A stretch of DNA of 64,000 bases from Bacteroides caccae (GCF_002222615.2 NZ_CP022412.2:1488001-1552000), one strand, 5' to 3'; positions 18,719 to 32,149 are shown, counted from the stretch's first letter. The notes: generated from the letters alone by a model not told the origin. Numbers and translations: made by a program.

Positions 18719-18802
18719 GTTCCACTTCAGTGCACAGGCTTTTTCACTCTAGTAGCCGGTTCTTGCTACTAGAGTGCGCAGAACTATTCACTGTAGTGGA
18801 AC
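18719..18802. repeat. 84-bp nested hairpin
   Basis: The outer arms GTTCCACTTCAGTG (18719-18732) and CACTGTAGTGGAAC (18789-18802) pair with one mismatch. The inner arms CACTCTAGTAGC (18745-18756) and GCTACTAGAGTG (18765-18776) are perfect complements around an 8-base loop. The 12-base spacers between inner and outer arms do not pair well. It lies near the centre of the larger inverted repeat. Confidence 0.9.
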
Positions 18803-18990
18803 GAATTATATGTCTTATCGATTATCTGTTATAAATAGGTGAAAAGTCTCTAACTATAAGGTATTTACCATTTATTTAACAGTCTATATTCTACAATTTA
18901 ATATTAGTTCAAATGTGTCGTATATTGAAATTTGATTTATGAAGCTATATGAGAACACAACGAATTCTATGAGAAATAATCCCGAATACT

Positions 18991-19113
18991 ATGAGAAATG
19001 GCTGTCTGTTATTTTATTTCTCATACATCATTTATCTGATAATAAACGCGTTATTCCGAAAGTATGAGAATATGAGAAATGAATTTGATGAATCAGTTTT
19101 TCTTCCAATTTGT
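18991..19113 (-). repeat. Right arm of ~120-bp inverted repeat
   Basis: Pairs with 18380-18505 in inverse orientation, with scattered substitutions (for example AAACAAGTTATCCCG against AAACGCGTTATTCCG). The divergence suggests an old duplication and not a recent insertion. Confidence 0.85.
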
Positions 19114-19155
19114 TTGTAAGTTGAATCTGTAAAATAATGATTTGCTAGTTTATAG

Positions 19156-19223
19156 TCGATAGTATCCTCTATTCTCCTCCTTCTGGAAGGAGGAGGCCCC
19201 GTAGGGGGAGGTGGTAGGTGAAT
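19156..19223 (+). repeat. Dispersed GC-rich repeat, copy 2 (left half only)
   Basis: Same order as copy 1: TCGATAGTATCCTCTATTCT, the CTCCTCCTT..GGAAGGAGGAG hairpin and GGGGGAGGTGGTAGGTGAAT. The right half with TACCACCC is missing. Confidence 0.8.
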
Positions 19224-19470
19224 GCCAGAATCGGTTATTATCAACTTTATGTATCAGCATTGTTTTTTGAGAAACCGAATAAATTTGCTTACAGTACTTA
19301 TTTCTTTTCTACAGTCTCATTTCCTTCCCTTCCTCTCGCGTGTGAATATAATAATGTGTAGTCATTCTACATGGGTTCTCCCTGCAGTAAAATTTATGTT
19401 CTACAACATCCTTGTCAATCAGCGTGTTACAAAAAAGTTTCAAAAAAGATTAGAAAAATAGTCATATATA

Positions 19471-19502
19471 TTTGGATGTTATGGATAAGTTGTCTACTTT
19501 TG
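19471..19502 (+). promoter_or_regulatory. rRNA promoter P1
   Basis: -33 TTTG at 19471-19474 and -7 TACTTTTG at 19495-19502, spacing 20. It shares the word TTTGGATGTTAT at -33 and a G+C-rich CACCCGCTTT start region with P2. Confidence 0.8.
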
Positions 19503-19594
19503 CACCCGCTTTGCTAGAGAGACAGAGCCTAATGATTGACATTCTGCTAATGATAAAGGGTTCGGAAAATAAAAACAAAAAACTTCGAAAAAAG

Positions 19595-19627
19595 TTTGGA
19601 TGTTATCTGAAAAAGTCCTTATCTTTG
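19595..19627 (+). promoter_or_regulatory. rRNA promoter P2
   Basis: -33 TTTG at 19595-19598 and -7 TATCTTTG at 19620-19627, spacing 21, followed by CATCCGCTTT. It lies 124 bases downstream of P1 in the same arrangement. The transcript leader then runs about 215 bases to the 16S gene and includes GTTCTTTGAAATATTG, an antitermination-type leader word. Confidence 0.85.
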
Positions 19628-19849
19628 CATCCGCTTTCGTAAAGAAAGCAGTGCGGCGAAGGCCACATTAGTTCTTTGAAATATTGATAAACAATACAAG
19701 TAGTACAAGAAAAGATAGAACCGTCAATACAATCTGTTATTTATGTTTATCTATATGTAATAGATACAGGTATTTAGAATGAAGTCAATAAATTGTACGG
19801 CATCCTGAACAGAGCTATAACCGGCACATGCCGATTAAAAAATACTTTT

Positions 19850-21378
<1,529 letters not shown>

Positions 21379-21566
21379 CTGGAGCGATGTCGTTACAATG
21401 ACTTCATGGTTCATTTCCTTTAGGGGAATATTGAACCGGGTTCTGTTTCGATTGTACTACTGGTACTTGTTTATTTATAATATATAGATCAACCATCTAT
21501 AGTAATATAGATAGAGATAAACAAGAGAAAACAGAAGCCGAGTCTAAAGACAGACACGGTTGAACT

Positions 21567-21640
21567 AGTCCTATAGCTCAGTTGGTTAGAGCGCTACACT
21601 GATAATGTAGAGGTCGGCAGTTCAACTCTGCCTGGGACTA
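21567..21640 (+). tRNA. tRNA-Ile (GAT)
   Basis: Cloverleaf in the 16S-23S spacer: acceptor AGTCCTA/TGGGACT, anticodon stem CTACA/TGTAG around loop CTGATAA (anticodon GAT), T arm with TTCAACT loop. CCA is not encoded. Confidence 0.97.
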
Positions 21641-21658
21641 CTCCGAAACGACTCTTAC

Positions 21659-21732
21659 GGGGGATTAGCTCAGCTGGCTAGAGCATCTGCCTTGCACGCA
21701 GAGGGTCAACGGTTCGAATCCGTTATTCTCCA
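21659..21732 (+). tRNA. tRNA-Ala (TGC)
   Basis: Acceptor GGGGGAT/ATTCTCC with two G-T pairs, anticodon loop CTTGCAC (anticodon TGC), T arm AACGG-TTCGAAT-CCGTT. CCA is not encoded. The Ile-Ala pair is the usual spacer content. Confidence 0.97.
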
Positions 21733-21873
21733 CATCCCCAGCAATGGGAAACGATCTTTGACATGATGTACAAAAAGTAAAATAAAAGTAAAGAGCTAAA
21801 AGTATATATCAAACCGTACTCTCTCCGATATTTTCCCATTTCAGTAATGGATAGTTTTCGGAGCAGTCAGTTT

Positions 21874-24755
<2,882 letters not shown>

Positions 24756-24829
24756 TGCGGGACGGTTGTTATATACGTTTAGCTTGTCAAATGTCTTTCA
24801 TTTTACTTTTCGTCATGTCATAACCTTTT

Positions 24830-24939
<110 letters not shown>

Positions 24940-24946
24940 TTTTATG

Positions 24947-24988
24947 AAGCCTCGCTTGTCTATTTGACGGGCGAGGCTTTCTGTTTTT
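24947..24988 (+). terminator. rRNA operon terminator
   Basis: A 14-base stem AAGCCTCGCTTGTC / GACGGGCGAGGCTT (two G-T pairs) with a 5-base loop, followed by TCTGTTTTT. Confidence 0.9.
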
Positions 24989-25069
24989 AACTGTTTGGAA
25001 AAACGACAGCGGATTTTAACGCTTATAAACCTCATAATACCTATTAAAAAAGTGAATATTTACTGATAA

Positions 25070-25104
25070 TTTGTATGTTATGAGGATATTTATTTGTATC
25101 TTTG
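25070..25104 (+). promoter_or_regulatory. Promoter of DUF177-rpmF operon
   Basis: -33 TTTG at 25070-25073 and -7 TATCTTTG at 25097-25104, spacing 23. Confidence 0.7.
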
Positions 25105-25146
25105 TCGCCCGAATTGTAAGCTAACGATTTAAAAAAGAGAGAAGCT

Positions 25147-25725
25147 TTGGGAAAATTTGATAAATACAAAATTGATCTGAAAGGAATGCAGACAGACTCT
25201 GCTAAGTATGAGTTTGTATTGGATAACCTTTATTTCGCTCACATTGATGGTCCTGAAGTTCAAAAGGGAAAAGTAAATGTAACTTTGAACGTGAAAAGAA
25301 CCTCTCGCGCTTTCGAATTGAGCTTTCAGACCGATGGAATGGTATGGGTGCCATGTGATCGTTGTCTGGATGATATGGAACTACCGATCAGTTCTTCTGA
25401 TAAACTGATGGTGAAGTTTGGACATGAATATGCAGAGGAAGGTGAGAACCTGATTGTGATTCCCGAAGAAGAAGGAGAAATCAACGTTGCATGGTTCATG
25501 TATGAGTTTATAGCACTCTCCATCCCAATGAAGCATGTACACGCTCCGGGTAAGTGCAATAAAGCTATGACTAGTAAATTGAGCAAGCATTTGAAGACAA
25601 ATGCGAACGAGGATAGCGATGAAGTTTTCGACACTGGAGGAGACGATATCGTAATTGAAGAGGAAGTGGAGGAACAAATTGATCCTCGCTGGAATGAATT
25701 AAAAAAAATATTAGATAATAATTAA
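25147..25725 (+). CDS. DUF177 (YceD-like) protein
   Basis: A 192-residue protein of the DUF177/YceD family, which is linked to 23S rRNA accumulation and is almost always next to rpmF, as here (12 bases apart). The family cysteine appears in CDRCLDDMELPI, in the segment that follows a beta-rich N-terminal half; the C-terminus is acidic and ends DPRWNELKKILDN, the family's usual ending. The start appears to be TTG: it follows the purine-rich AAAAAAGAGAGAAG and the next ATG is 14 codons in. Confidence 0.88.
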   Translation: MGKFDKYKIDLKGMQTDSAKYEFVLDNLYFAHIDGPEVQKGKVNVTLNVKRTSRAFELSFQTDGMVWVPCDRCLDDMELPISSSDKLMVKFGHEYAEEGENLIVIPEEEGEINVAWFMYEFIALSIPMKHVHAPGKCNKAMTSKLSKHLKTNANEDSDEVFDTGGDDIVIEEEVEEQIDPRWNELKKILDNN

Positions 25726-25737
25726 AGTTTTAAGAAA

Positions 25738-25923
25738 ATGGCACATCCTAAGAGAAGACAATCGAAAACAAGAACAGCGAAGAGAAGAACTCACGATAAG
25801 GCAGTAGCTCCTACATTGGCTATTTGTCCGAATTGCGGAGAATGGCATGTATATCACACAGTGTGTGGTGCTTGCGGATATTACAGAGGTAAGCTCGCTA
25901 TTGAGAAAGAAGCAGCTGTATAA
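25738..25923 (+). CDS. rpmF: 50S ribosomal protein L32
   Basis: A 61-residue protein beginning MAHPKRRQSKTRTAKRRTHD, the L32 signature, with a zinc ribbon of two CxxC pairs (CPNC and CGAC). Cotranscribed with the DUF177 gene before it; fabH follows after 88 bases. Confidence 0.97.
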   Translation: MAHPKRRQSKTRTAKRRTHDKAVAPTLAICPNCGEWHVYHTVCGACGYYRGKLAIEKEAAV

Positions 25924-26011
25924 TTAGTACAGTTATACTGAAAAACAGCCTGAGGGTGATGCTCTCCGGCTGCTTTAAGTATTATAGTATTGCTAATTTA
26001 AAATAGGTTTG

Positions 26012-27019
26012 ATGGAAAAAATAAATGCAGTAATCACAGGAGTTGGAGGATATGTACCCGATTATATCTTGACTAATGACGAGATATCTAAAATGGTAGA
26101 TACCAACGATGAATGGATTATGACTCGTATCGGAGTAAAGGAAAGACATATTCTGAATGAGGAAGGATTAGGTAGCTCATACATGGCTCGCAAGGCCGCC
26201 AAGCAGTTGATGAAAAAGACTGGTGCTAATCCCGACGATATTGATTTGGTTGTTGTTGCTACTACTACTCCTGATTATCACTTCCCTTCTACCGCTTCTA
26301 TTCTTTGCGATAAACTCGGACTGAAAAATGCGTTTGCTTTTGATCTGCAGGCGGCTTGTAGTGGTTTCCTGTATTTGATGGAAACGGCTGCTAATTTCAT
26401 TCGTTCGGGAAGATATAAGAAAATTATCATTGTCGGTGCCGATAAGATGTCGTCAATGGTTAACTATACAGATCGTGCTACATGTCCTATCTTTGGTGAC
26501 GGTGCTGCTGCTTTTATGGTGGAACCGACTACGGAAGATTACGGTATCATGGATTCGATACTAAGAACTGATGGTAAAGGATTGCCTTTCCTCCACATGA
26601 AAGCTGGTGGTTCGGTTTGTCCTCCGTCTTATTTCACGGTAGACAACAAAATGCACTATCTGCATCAGGAAGGAAGAACAGTGTTCAAGTATGCTGTTTC
26701 CAGTATGTCGGACGTGTCGGCTGCTATTGCAGAAAAGAACGGACTGACGAAAGACAGCATCAACTGGATTGTGCCGCATCAGGCAAATGTCCGGATTATC
26801 GAGGCTGTGGCTCATCGCATGGAAGTGCCGATGGATAAAGTGCTGGTAAATATAGAACACTATGGTAACACAAGTGCTGCTACTCTTCCTTTATGTATAT
26901 GGGATTTTGAGGATAAACTCAAGAAAGGTGATAACATTATTTTCACTGCATTCGGCGCCGGATTTACATGGGGAGCCGTTTACGTGAAGTGGGGTTATGA
27001 CGGAAAAAAGGAATCGTAA
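26012..27019 (+). CDS. fabH: 3-oxoacyl-ACP synthase III
   Basis: The initiating condensing enzyme of fatty acid synthesis. The catalytic triad is visible: C116 in [10 protein letters not shown], His in WIVPHQAN and Asn in [11 protein letters not shown], with the C-terminal [14 protein letters not shown]. Length 335 residues is normal. The yceD-rpmF-fabH order is conserved in many bacteria. The ATG at 26012 is preferred over the TTG immediately before it. Confidence 0.96.
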   Translation: MEKINAVITGVGGYVPDYILTNDEISKMVDTNDEWIMTRIGVKERHILNEEGLGSSYMARKAAKQLMKKTGANPDDIDLVVVATTTPDYHFPSTASILCDKLGLKNAFAFDLQAACSGFLYLMETAANFIRSGRYKKIIIVGADKMSSMVNYTDRATCPIFGDGAAAFMVEPTTEDYGIMDSILRTDGKGLPFLHMKAGGSVCPPSYFTVDNKMHYLHQEGRTVFKYAVSSMSDVSAAIAEKNGLTKDSINWIVPHQANVRIIEAVAHRMEVPMDKVLVNIEHYGNTSAATLPLCIWDFEDKLKKGDNIIFTAFGAGFTWGAVYVKWGYDGKKES

Positions 27020-27044
27020 CGTAAGTTACTGAACTATAACACTC

Positions 27045-27080
27045 AAAAACGCATCCTATTTCGATTCGATGCGTTTTTTT
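27045..27080 (+). terminator. Terminator after fabH
   Basis: AAAAACGCATC and GATGCGTTTTT pair around a 12-base loop and run into T residues. Confidence 0.88.
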
Positions 27081-27107
27081 GTCTCAACCAATAAAATATA
27101 AAGAGAA

Positions 27108-27989
27108 ATGCATAAAGCAGGTTTTGTAAACATCGTAGGAAATCCGAATGTTGGAAAGTCGACATTGATGAATGCTTTGGTAGGTGAGCGTATTTCGATT
27201 GCTACTTTCAAGGCGCAGACTACTCGTCACCGGATTATGGGGATCTATAATACGGATGAGATGCAGATTGTTTTTTCTGATACTCCGGGAGTATTGAAGC
27301 CTAACTACAAATTACAGGAATCGATGCTGAATTTTTCTACTTCAGCACTGACGGATGCGGATATTTTACTTTATGTGACTGATGTGGTAGAGACACCGGA
27401 TAAGAATAATGAGTTTATGGAAAAGGTGCGTCAAATGACGGTACCTGTCCTGCTGCTCATAAACAAAATTGACCTCACCGATCAGGAAAAGCTGGTTAAG
27501 CTGGTGGAGGAATGGAAGGAATTGCTTCCGCAAGCCGAGATTATTCCTATTTCTGCCGCCTCCAAATTTAATGTAGATTATGTGATGAAGCGGATTAAGG
27601 AATTGCTGCCCGATTCTCCTCCTTATTTTGGAAAGGATCAGTGGACGGATAAGCCTGCCCGTTTCTTTGTGAATGAGATTATCCGCGAAAAGATTCTATT
27701 GTACTACGACAAGGAGATTCCTTATTCGGTGGAAGTAGCCGTAGAGGAGTTTAAGGAAGAAGCGAAGAAAATCCATATCCGGGCAGTGATCTATGTGGAG
27801 CGTGATTCGCAGAAAGGAATCATTATCGGCAAACAGGGAAAGGCGCTGAAGAAAGTGGCTACTGAAGCGCGTCGTGAACTGGAACGTTTCTTTGGAAAGA
27901 CTATTTATCTGGAAACGTATGTGAAGGTGGATAAGGATTGGCGTAGTTCGGATAAGGAATTACGTAATTTTGGTTATCAGTTAGATTAA
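27108..27989 (+). CDS. era: GTPase Era
   Basis: An essential GTPase in 30S assembly and 16S rRNA maturation. The 293-residue protein has G1 GNPNVGKST, G3 DTPG, G4 NKID, and a C-terminal KH domain with IIGKQGKALKKVATEARRE, the RNA-binding GxxG loop. Followed by the related der gene after 47 bases. Confidence 0.97.
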   Translation: MHKAGFVNIVGNPNVGKSTLMNALVGERISIATFKAQTTRHRIMGIYNTDEMQIVFSDTPGVLKPNYKLQESMLNFSTSALTDADILLYVTDVVETPDKNNEFMEKVRQMTVPVLLLINKIDLTDQEKLVKLVEEWKELLPQAEIIPISAASKFNVDYVMKRIKELLPDSPPYFGKDQWTDKPARFFVNEIIREKILLYYDKEIPYSVEVAVEEFKEEAKKIHIRAVIYVERDSQKGIIIGKQGKALKKVATEARRELERFFGKTIYLETYVKVDKDWRSSDKELRNFGYQLD

Positions 27990-28036
27990 AAGTATTCATG
28001 CGACTGTGATAGTCGTGAAAAACAAGGTATTGAACT

Positions 28037-29350
28037 ATGGGTAATTTAGTTGCAATTGTAGGACGCCCCAATGTGGGCAAGTCTACCTTATTTAACCGTC
28101 TGACGAAGTCGCGTCGGGCTATTGTGAATGAAGAAGCGGGAACAACCCGTGACAGGCAGTATGGCAAGTCGGAATGGCTGGGCCGTGAGTTCTCTGTGGT
28201 GGATACCGGAGGATGGGTGGTAAACTCGGACGATATCTTTGAAGAAGAGATCAGAAAGCAGGTGTTGCTGGCTGTGGACGAGGCGGATGTGATTCTGTTT
28301 GTGGTGGATGTGATGAATGGAGTGACCGACCTGGATATGCAGGTGGCGACTATCCTGCGTCGTGCCAACAGTCCGGTGATTGTAGTTGCCAACAAGACAG
28401 ATAATAACGAGTTACAATATAATGCTCCGGAATTCTATAAATTGGGATTGGGCGATCCGTATTGTATTTCTGCGATTACAGGAAGTGGTACGGGTGATTT
28501 AATGGACTTGATTGTCGGTAAGTTCAAGAAGGAATCCTCGGAAATCTTGGATGATGAGATACCTCGTTTTGCAGTGGTGGGACGTCCGAATGCCGGTAAA
28601 TCTTCTATTGTAAATGCATTTATCGGTGAAGACCGTAACATTGTGACCGAGATTGCCGGAACGACTCGTGATTCTATCTATACCCGCTACAATAAGTTCG
28701 GATTTGATTTTTATCTGGTGGATACCGCCGGTATCCGTAAGAAGAATAAGGTGAATGAGGATTTGGAATACTACTCTGTGATCCGTTCGATTCGTGCCAT
28801 TGAAGGTTCGGATGTATGTATTCTGATGCTGGATGCCACGAGAGGAATCGAAAGTCAGGACCTGAATATCTTCTCCCTGATTCAAAAGAATCAGAAAGGA
28901 TTGGTTGTCGTGATAAATAAATGGGATCTGGTGGAGGATAAATCTGTGAAAGTGCAGAAAACGTTTGAAGAAGCTGTTCGTTCACGTTTTGCTCCCTTTG
29001 TGGATTTTCCGATTATATTTGCTTCTGCATTGACCAAGCAACGTATCTTGAAGGTGCTTGAAGAAGCCCGTAATGTATATGAGAATCGTACGACAAAAAT
29101 ACCGACCGCACGTTTGAATGAGGAAATGCTTCCGTTGATTGAGGCGTATCCTCCCCCTTCAAACAAAGGTAAGTATATCAAGATTAAGTATATTACGCAG
29201 TTGCCGAATACACAAGTTCCTTCGTTTGTTTATTTTGCCAACTTGCCGCAGTACGTGAAGGAGCCCTACAAGCGTTTCCTGGAAAATAAGATGCGTGAGA
29301 AGTGGAATCTGACAGGTACCCCGATTAATATTTATATTCGACAGAAATAA
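28037..29350 (+). CDS. der: GTPase Der (EngA)
   Basis: A 437-residue protein with two tandem G domains, unique to Der, acting in 50S assembly. Domain 1 has [13 protein letters not shown] and NKTD; domain 2 has [13 protein letters not shown] and NKWD. The C-terminal KH-like domain contains [14 protein letters not shown] and the [19 protein letters not shown] segment. Confidence 0.97.
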   Translation: MGNLVAIVGRPNVGKSTLFNRLTKSRRAIVNEEAGTTRDRQYGKSEWLGREFSVVDTGGWVVNSDDIFEEEIRKQVLLAVDEADVILFVVDVMNGVTDLDMQVATILRRANSPVIVVANKTDNNELQYNAPEFYKLGLGDPYCISAITGSGTGDLMDLIVGKFKKESSEILDDEIPRFAVVGRPNAGKSSIVNAFIGEDRNIVTEIAGTTRDSIYTRYNKFGFDFYLVDTAGIRKKNKVNEDLEYYSVIRSIRAIEGSDVCILMLDATRGIESQDLNIFSLIQKNQKGLVVVINKWDLVEDKSVKVQKTFEEAVRSRFAPFVDFPIIFASALTKQRILKVLEEARNVYENRTTKIPTARLNEEMLPLIEAYPPPSNKGKYIKIKYITQLPNTQVPSFVYFANLPQYVKEPYKRFLENKMREKWNLTGTPINIYIRQK

Positions 29351-29352
29351 AC

Positions 29353-29409
29353 AACAATAAAGAAAAACACCCGAAAACATTATGTTTTCGGGTGTTTTTC
29401 TTTATTGTT
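29353..29409. terminator. Bidirectional terminator between der and lptB
   Basis: A perfect palindrome of 28 + 1 + 28 bases. The core ACACCCGAAAACA / TGTTTTCGGGTGT is flanked by A-rich and T-rich tracts, so it can stop both convergent transcripts. Confidence 0.93.
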
Positions 29410-29431
29410 AGAGGTGAATCTTCAGTCATTC

Positions 29432-30193
29432 TTATTTCTCCAATTGGAAATCTTTACGGCGCAATACAAAGCTGTTACTTAAATACTTTTCACGTACAAT
29501 CTGATTCTCAGACAGTTCTTCCGGTGTGCCTTGGAACAAAATCTTGCCTTCGAACAACAGGTAGGCACGGTCGGTAATGCTCAATGTTTCCTGCACATTG
29601 TGGTCGGTAATCAGGATACCGATATTTCTGTCCTTTAACTTCCATACAATTTGCTGGATATCTTCTACGGCGATCGGGTCGACACCGGCAAAAGGTTCGT
29701 CGAGCATGATGAATTTCGGGTCGATAGCAAGGCAACGGGCGATTTCCGTGCGGCGGCGTTCACCTCCGGATAGTTGGTTACCTTTGTTTTTGCGTACTTT
29801 TTGCAGGCGAAATTCAGCAATCAGGCTTTCAAGTTTTTCCTTCTGATATTCTTTAGGTTTGTTAGTCATTTCCAGAACGGAAGCGATATTATCTTCCACA
29901 CTCATCTGACGGAATACGGAAGCCTCTTGAGCGAGGTAGCCGATACCGGTTTGTGCCCGTTTGTAAACAGGATATTTGGTAATCTCCAAATCGTCGAGGA
30001 AAATGCGTCCTTCGTTGGGGGTAATCAACCCCACGGTCATATAGAATGAAGTCGTCTTACCGGCACCGTTCGGCCCCAGCAAACCCACAATCTCACCTTG
30101 CTTCACATCAATGGAAACATGGCTTACAACGGTTCGTTTACCGTACTTCTTAACCAAGTCTTCCGTGCGGAGCACCATCTTGCTTTCTTCCAT
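29432..30193 (-). CDS. lptB: LPS export ABC transporter ATP-binding protein
   Basis: The ATPase that drives LptBFGC extraction of LPS from the inner membrane. A single ABC domain of 253 residues: Walker [11 protein letters not shown]-loop region [10 protein letters not shown], signature [13 protein letters not shown], Walker [14 protein letters not shown], and H-loop ITDHNV. The [10 protein letters not shown] and [12 protein letters not shown] words are characteristic of LptB. LptF/G are not adjacent. It diverges from the mla pair. Confidence 0.94.
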   Translation of the reverse strand: MEESKMVLRTEDLVKKYGKRTVVSHVSIDVKQGEIVGLLGPNGAGKTTSFYMTVGLITPNEGRIFLDDLEITKYPVYKRAQTGIGYLAQEASVFRQMSVEDNIASVLEMTNKPKEYQKEKLESLIAEFRLQKVRKNKGNQLSGGERRRTEIARCLAIDPKFIMLDEPFAGVDPIAVEDIQQIVWKLKDRNIGILITDHNVQETLSITDRAYLLFEGKILFQGTPEELSENQIVREKYLSNSFVLRRKDFQLEK

Positions 30194-30211
30194 ATTCTAG
30201 TTATTTTGCGG

Positions 30212-30219
30212 CAAATGTA
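30212..30219 (-). promoter_or_regulatory. -7 box of lptB
   Basis: The minus strand reads TACATTTG, 19 bases before the lptB start. The divergent mla promoter has the identical box 30 bases away. Confidence 0.6.
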
Positions 30220-30241
30220 GTAAAAATAAGCCGAAATAATG

Positions 30242-30249
30242 TACATTTG
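30242..30249 (+). promoter_or_regulatory. -7 box of mlaE-mlaF
   Basis: TACATTTG, 20 bases before the mlaE ATG. Confidence 0.65.
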
Positions 30250-30268
30250 CAGACAAATAGTGTGAGTT

Positions 30269-31012
30269 ATGATAAAAGCATTGAGAACCGTCGGAAGATA
30301 TTTCATGCTGATGGGACGGACTTTTTCCCGCCCGGAACGTATGCGGATGTTTTTCCGGCAATACCTTAACGAGTTGGAGCAGCTAGGTGTGAACTCCATC
30401 GGAATCGTGTTGTTGATTTCGTTTTTCATCGGCGCGGTTATTACCATTCAGATTAAGTTGAATATTGAAAGTCCGTGGATGCCCCGCTGGACGGTGGGAT
30501 ATGTGACCCGCGAAATTATGTTACTGGAGTTTTCTTCTTCTATTATGTGTCTGATTCTTGCGGGGAAAGTGGGGTCGAACATTGCTTCGGAGTTGGGAAC
30601 GATGCGGGTGACGCAGCAGATTGATGCGCTTGAAATTATGGGAGTTAATTCTGCCAACTATCTGATACTGCCTAAGATTGCGGCTATGGTGACCGTGATT
30701 CCTATATTGGTGACATTCAGTATCTTTGCCGGTATAATAGGGGCCTTTTGTACTTGTTGGTTTGCCGGAGTCATGAATGCTGTCGATCTTGAATATGGTT
30801 TGCAGTATATGTTTAATGAATGGTTTATCTGGGCAGGTATTATCAAATCTCTTTTCTTTGCCTTTATTATTGCAAGTGTATCCGCCTTTTTCGGATATAC
30901 GGTGGAAGGCGGTTCTATTGCTGTGGGAAAGGCTTCCACGGATTCCGTAGTGTCCAGTAGTGTTTTGATTCTGTTTGCGGATTTGATATTAACTAAACTT
31001 TTGATGGGATGA
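30269..31012 (+). CDS. mlaE: MlaE-family ABC transporter permease
   Basis: A 247-residue inner-membrane permease with about five hydrophobic segments. Family features include the loop LILAGKVGSNIASELGTMRVTQQIDALEIMGVN and the C-terminal GYTVEGGSIAVGKASTDSVVSS. MlaE works with MlaF in moving phospholipids to keep outer-membrane asymmetry. It overlaps mlaF by four bases. No MlaD (MCE) gene follows in the window. Confidence 0.92.
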   Translation: MIKALRTVGRYFMLMGRTFSRPERMRMFFRQYLNELEQLGVNSIGIVLLISFFIGAVITIQIKLNIESPWMPRWTVGYVTREIMLLEFSSSIMCLILAGKVGSNIASELGTMRVTQQIDALEIMGVNSANYLILPKIAAMVTVIPILVTFSIFAGIIGAFCTCWFAGVMNAVDLEYGLQYMFNEWFIWAGIIKSLFFAFIIASVSAFFGYTVEGGSIAVGKASTDSVVSSSVLILFADLILTKLLMG

Positions 31013-31779
31013 TTGAGGTTAAAGGACTTTATAAATCGTTTGACGATAAGACGGTATTGAGTGATATCAATGCGACCTTTGAGAATGGGAAGACAAACCT
31101 TATTATCGGTCAGAGTGGTTCCGGCAAGACGGTATTGATGAAATGTATCGTGGGGCTGCTTACTCCGGAGAAGGGTGAAGTTCTGTATGACGGTCGAAAT
31201 CTCGTGATGATGGGGAAGAAGGAGAAGAAGATGCTTCGTAAGGAAATGGGAATGATTTTCCAGAGTGCCGCACTTTTCGATTCCTTGTCGGTGTTGGATA
31301 ATGTGATGTTCCCTTTGAATATGTTCAGTAATGACACCTTACGCGAACGTACTAAGCGGGCCATGTTCTGCTTGGACCGTGTCAACCTGACCGAGGCAAA
31401 AGATAAGTTTCCCGGAGAAATCAGTGGCGGTATGCAGAAACGTGTAGCTATTGCTCGTGCTATTGCTTTGAATCCGCAATACCTGTTCTGTGACGAGCCG
31501 AACTCGGGACTAGACCCGAAAACCTCGTTAGTGATTGACGATCTGATTCACGATATTACCCAGGAATATAACATGACTACCATTATTAATACACATGATA
31601 TGAATTCTGTATTGGGAATCGGTGAAAAGGTGATTTATATTTATGAAGGACATAAAGAATGGGAAGGAACTAAAGACGATATATTCACTTCTACCAACGA
31701 ACGTCTGAATAACTTTATCTTTGCTTCGGATTTACTTCGCAAGGTGAAAGACCTTGAAGTACAAAGTATGGAGGGCTGA
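31009..31779 (+). CDS. mlaF: MlaF-family ABC transporter ATP-binding protein
   Basis: ATPase partner of the preceding permease, 256 residues: Walker A GQSGSGKT, signature ISGGMQKRVAIARA and Walker B YLFCDEPNSGLDP, where NSGLDP is typical of the MlaF branch. The stop of mlaE overlaps its start (ATGA). A terminator follows. Confidence 0.93.
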   Translation: MIEVKGLYKSFDDKTVLSDINATFENGKTNLIIGQSGSGKTVLMKCIVGLLTPEKGEVLYDGRNLVMMGKKEKKMLRKEMGMIFQSAALFDSLSVLDNVMFPLNMFSNDTLRERTKRAMFCLDRVNLTEAKDKFPGEISGGMQKRVAIARAIALNPQYLFCDEPNSGLDPKTSLVIDDLIHDITQEYNMTTIINTHDMNSVLGIGEKVIYIYEGHKEWEGTKDDIFTSTNERLNNFIFASDLLRKVKDLEVQSMEG

Positions 31780-31810
31780 GACCGGATATAGTTGGAAATT
31801 AGGCTATAAA

Positions 31811-31848
31811 AAAACTTCTGTCATCGAGTGGCAGAAGTTTCTTTTTTT
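31811..31848 (+). terminator. Terminator after mlaF
   Basis: AAACTTCTG..CA / ..GGCAGAAGTTT stem with a T run; A residues on the other side may let it serve the convergent RRM gene too. Confidence 0.85.
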
Positions 31849-31871
31849 CTTAGCTATATTAGCGTCGGCAA

Positions 31872-32117
31872 TTAAGCTCTAGGTCTAGCTTCTTTAACTA
31901 CCATGGTACGGCCCATGTACTCGGCTCCGTTCAATTCTGCAATAGCCTTGGCAGCGGCAGCATCGTCTTCCATTTCGATGAAAGCGAATCCTTTGGATCT
32001 ACCGGTTTCACGGTCCATAACAACTTTAACTGATGATACTGCTCCGTAATCTTCCATCACTTGTTGCAGATCTCCTTCCTTAACGCGGTAGTTAAGGTTT
32101 CCAACATAAATGTTCAT
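31872..32117 (-). CDS. Small RRM RNA-binding protein
   Basis: An 81-residue single RNA-recognition-motif protein. RNP2 is IYVGNL at the N-terminus and RNP1 is RSKGFAFIEM. Such Rbp proteins are abundant in Bacteroides, bind single-stranded RNA and influence transcript levels; the targets of this one are unknown. The 5' leader contains a long-range hairpin (32150-32202). I could not find a -7 box for it. Confidence 0.93.
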   Translation of the reverse strand: MNIYVGNLNYRVKEGDLQQVMEDYGAVSSVKVVMDRETGRSKGFAFIEMEDDAAAAKAIAELNGAEYMGRTMVVKEARPRA

Positions 32118-32149
32118 AATGAAAATGATAAAAAATAAATAAATGAATA

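Larger units (their letters stand above)
18024..19849. other. Long noncoding, repeat-rich region upstream of the rRNA operon
   Basis: About 1.8 kb with no credible gene. From left to right it holds one full dispersed bipartite repeat, the left arm of an inverted repeat, an A/T-rich stretch with many TATGAGAAA-type words, an 84-bp nested hairpin, the right inverted-repeat arm, a half copy of the dispersed repeat, a featureless stretch (19224-19440), two tandem rRNA promoters and the rRNA leader. The open frames here are short, cross the repeats and palindromes, and look like nothing known. Confidence 0.8.

Noticed and set aside
18616..18834. 72-codon frame in the repeat-rich region
   Set aside because: It runs across the 84-bp nested hairpin, so its sequence is dictated by the palindrome.
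18412..19080. Repeated TATGAGAAA words considered as a CRISPR array
   Set aside because: The words are short, occur in both orientations and at irregular spacing, and no cas genes are near.
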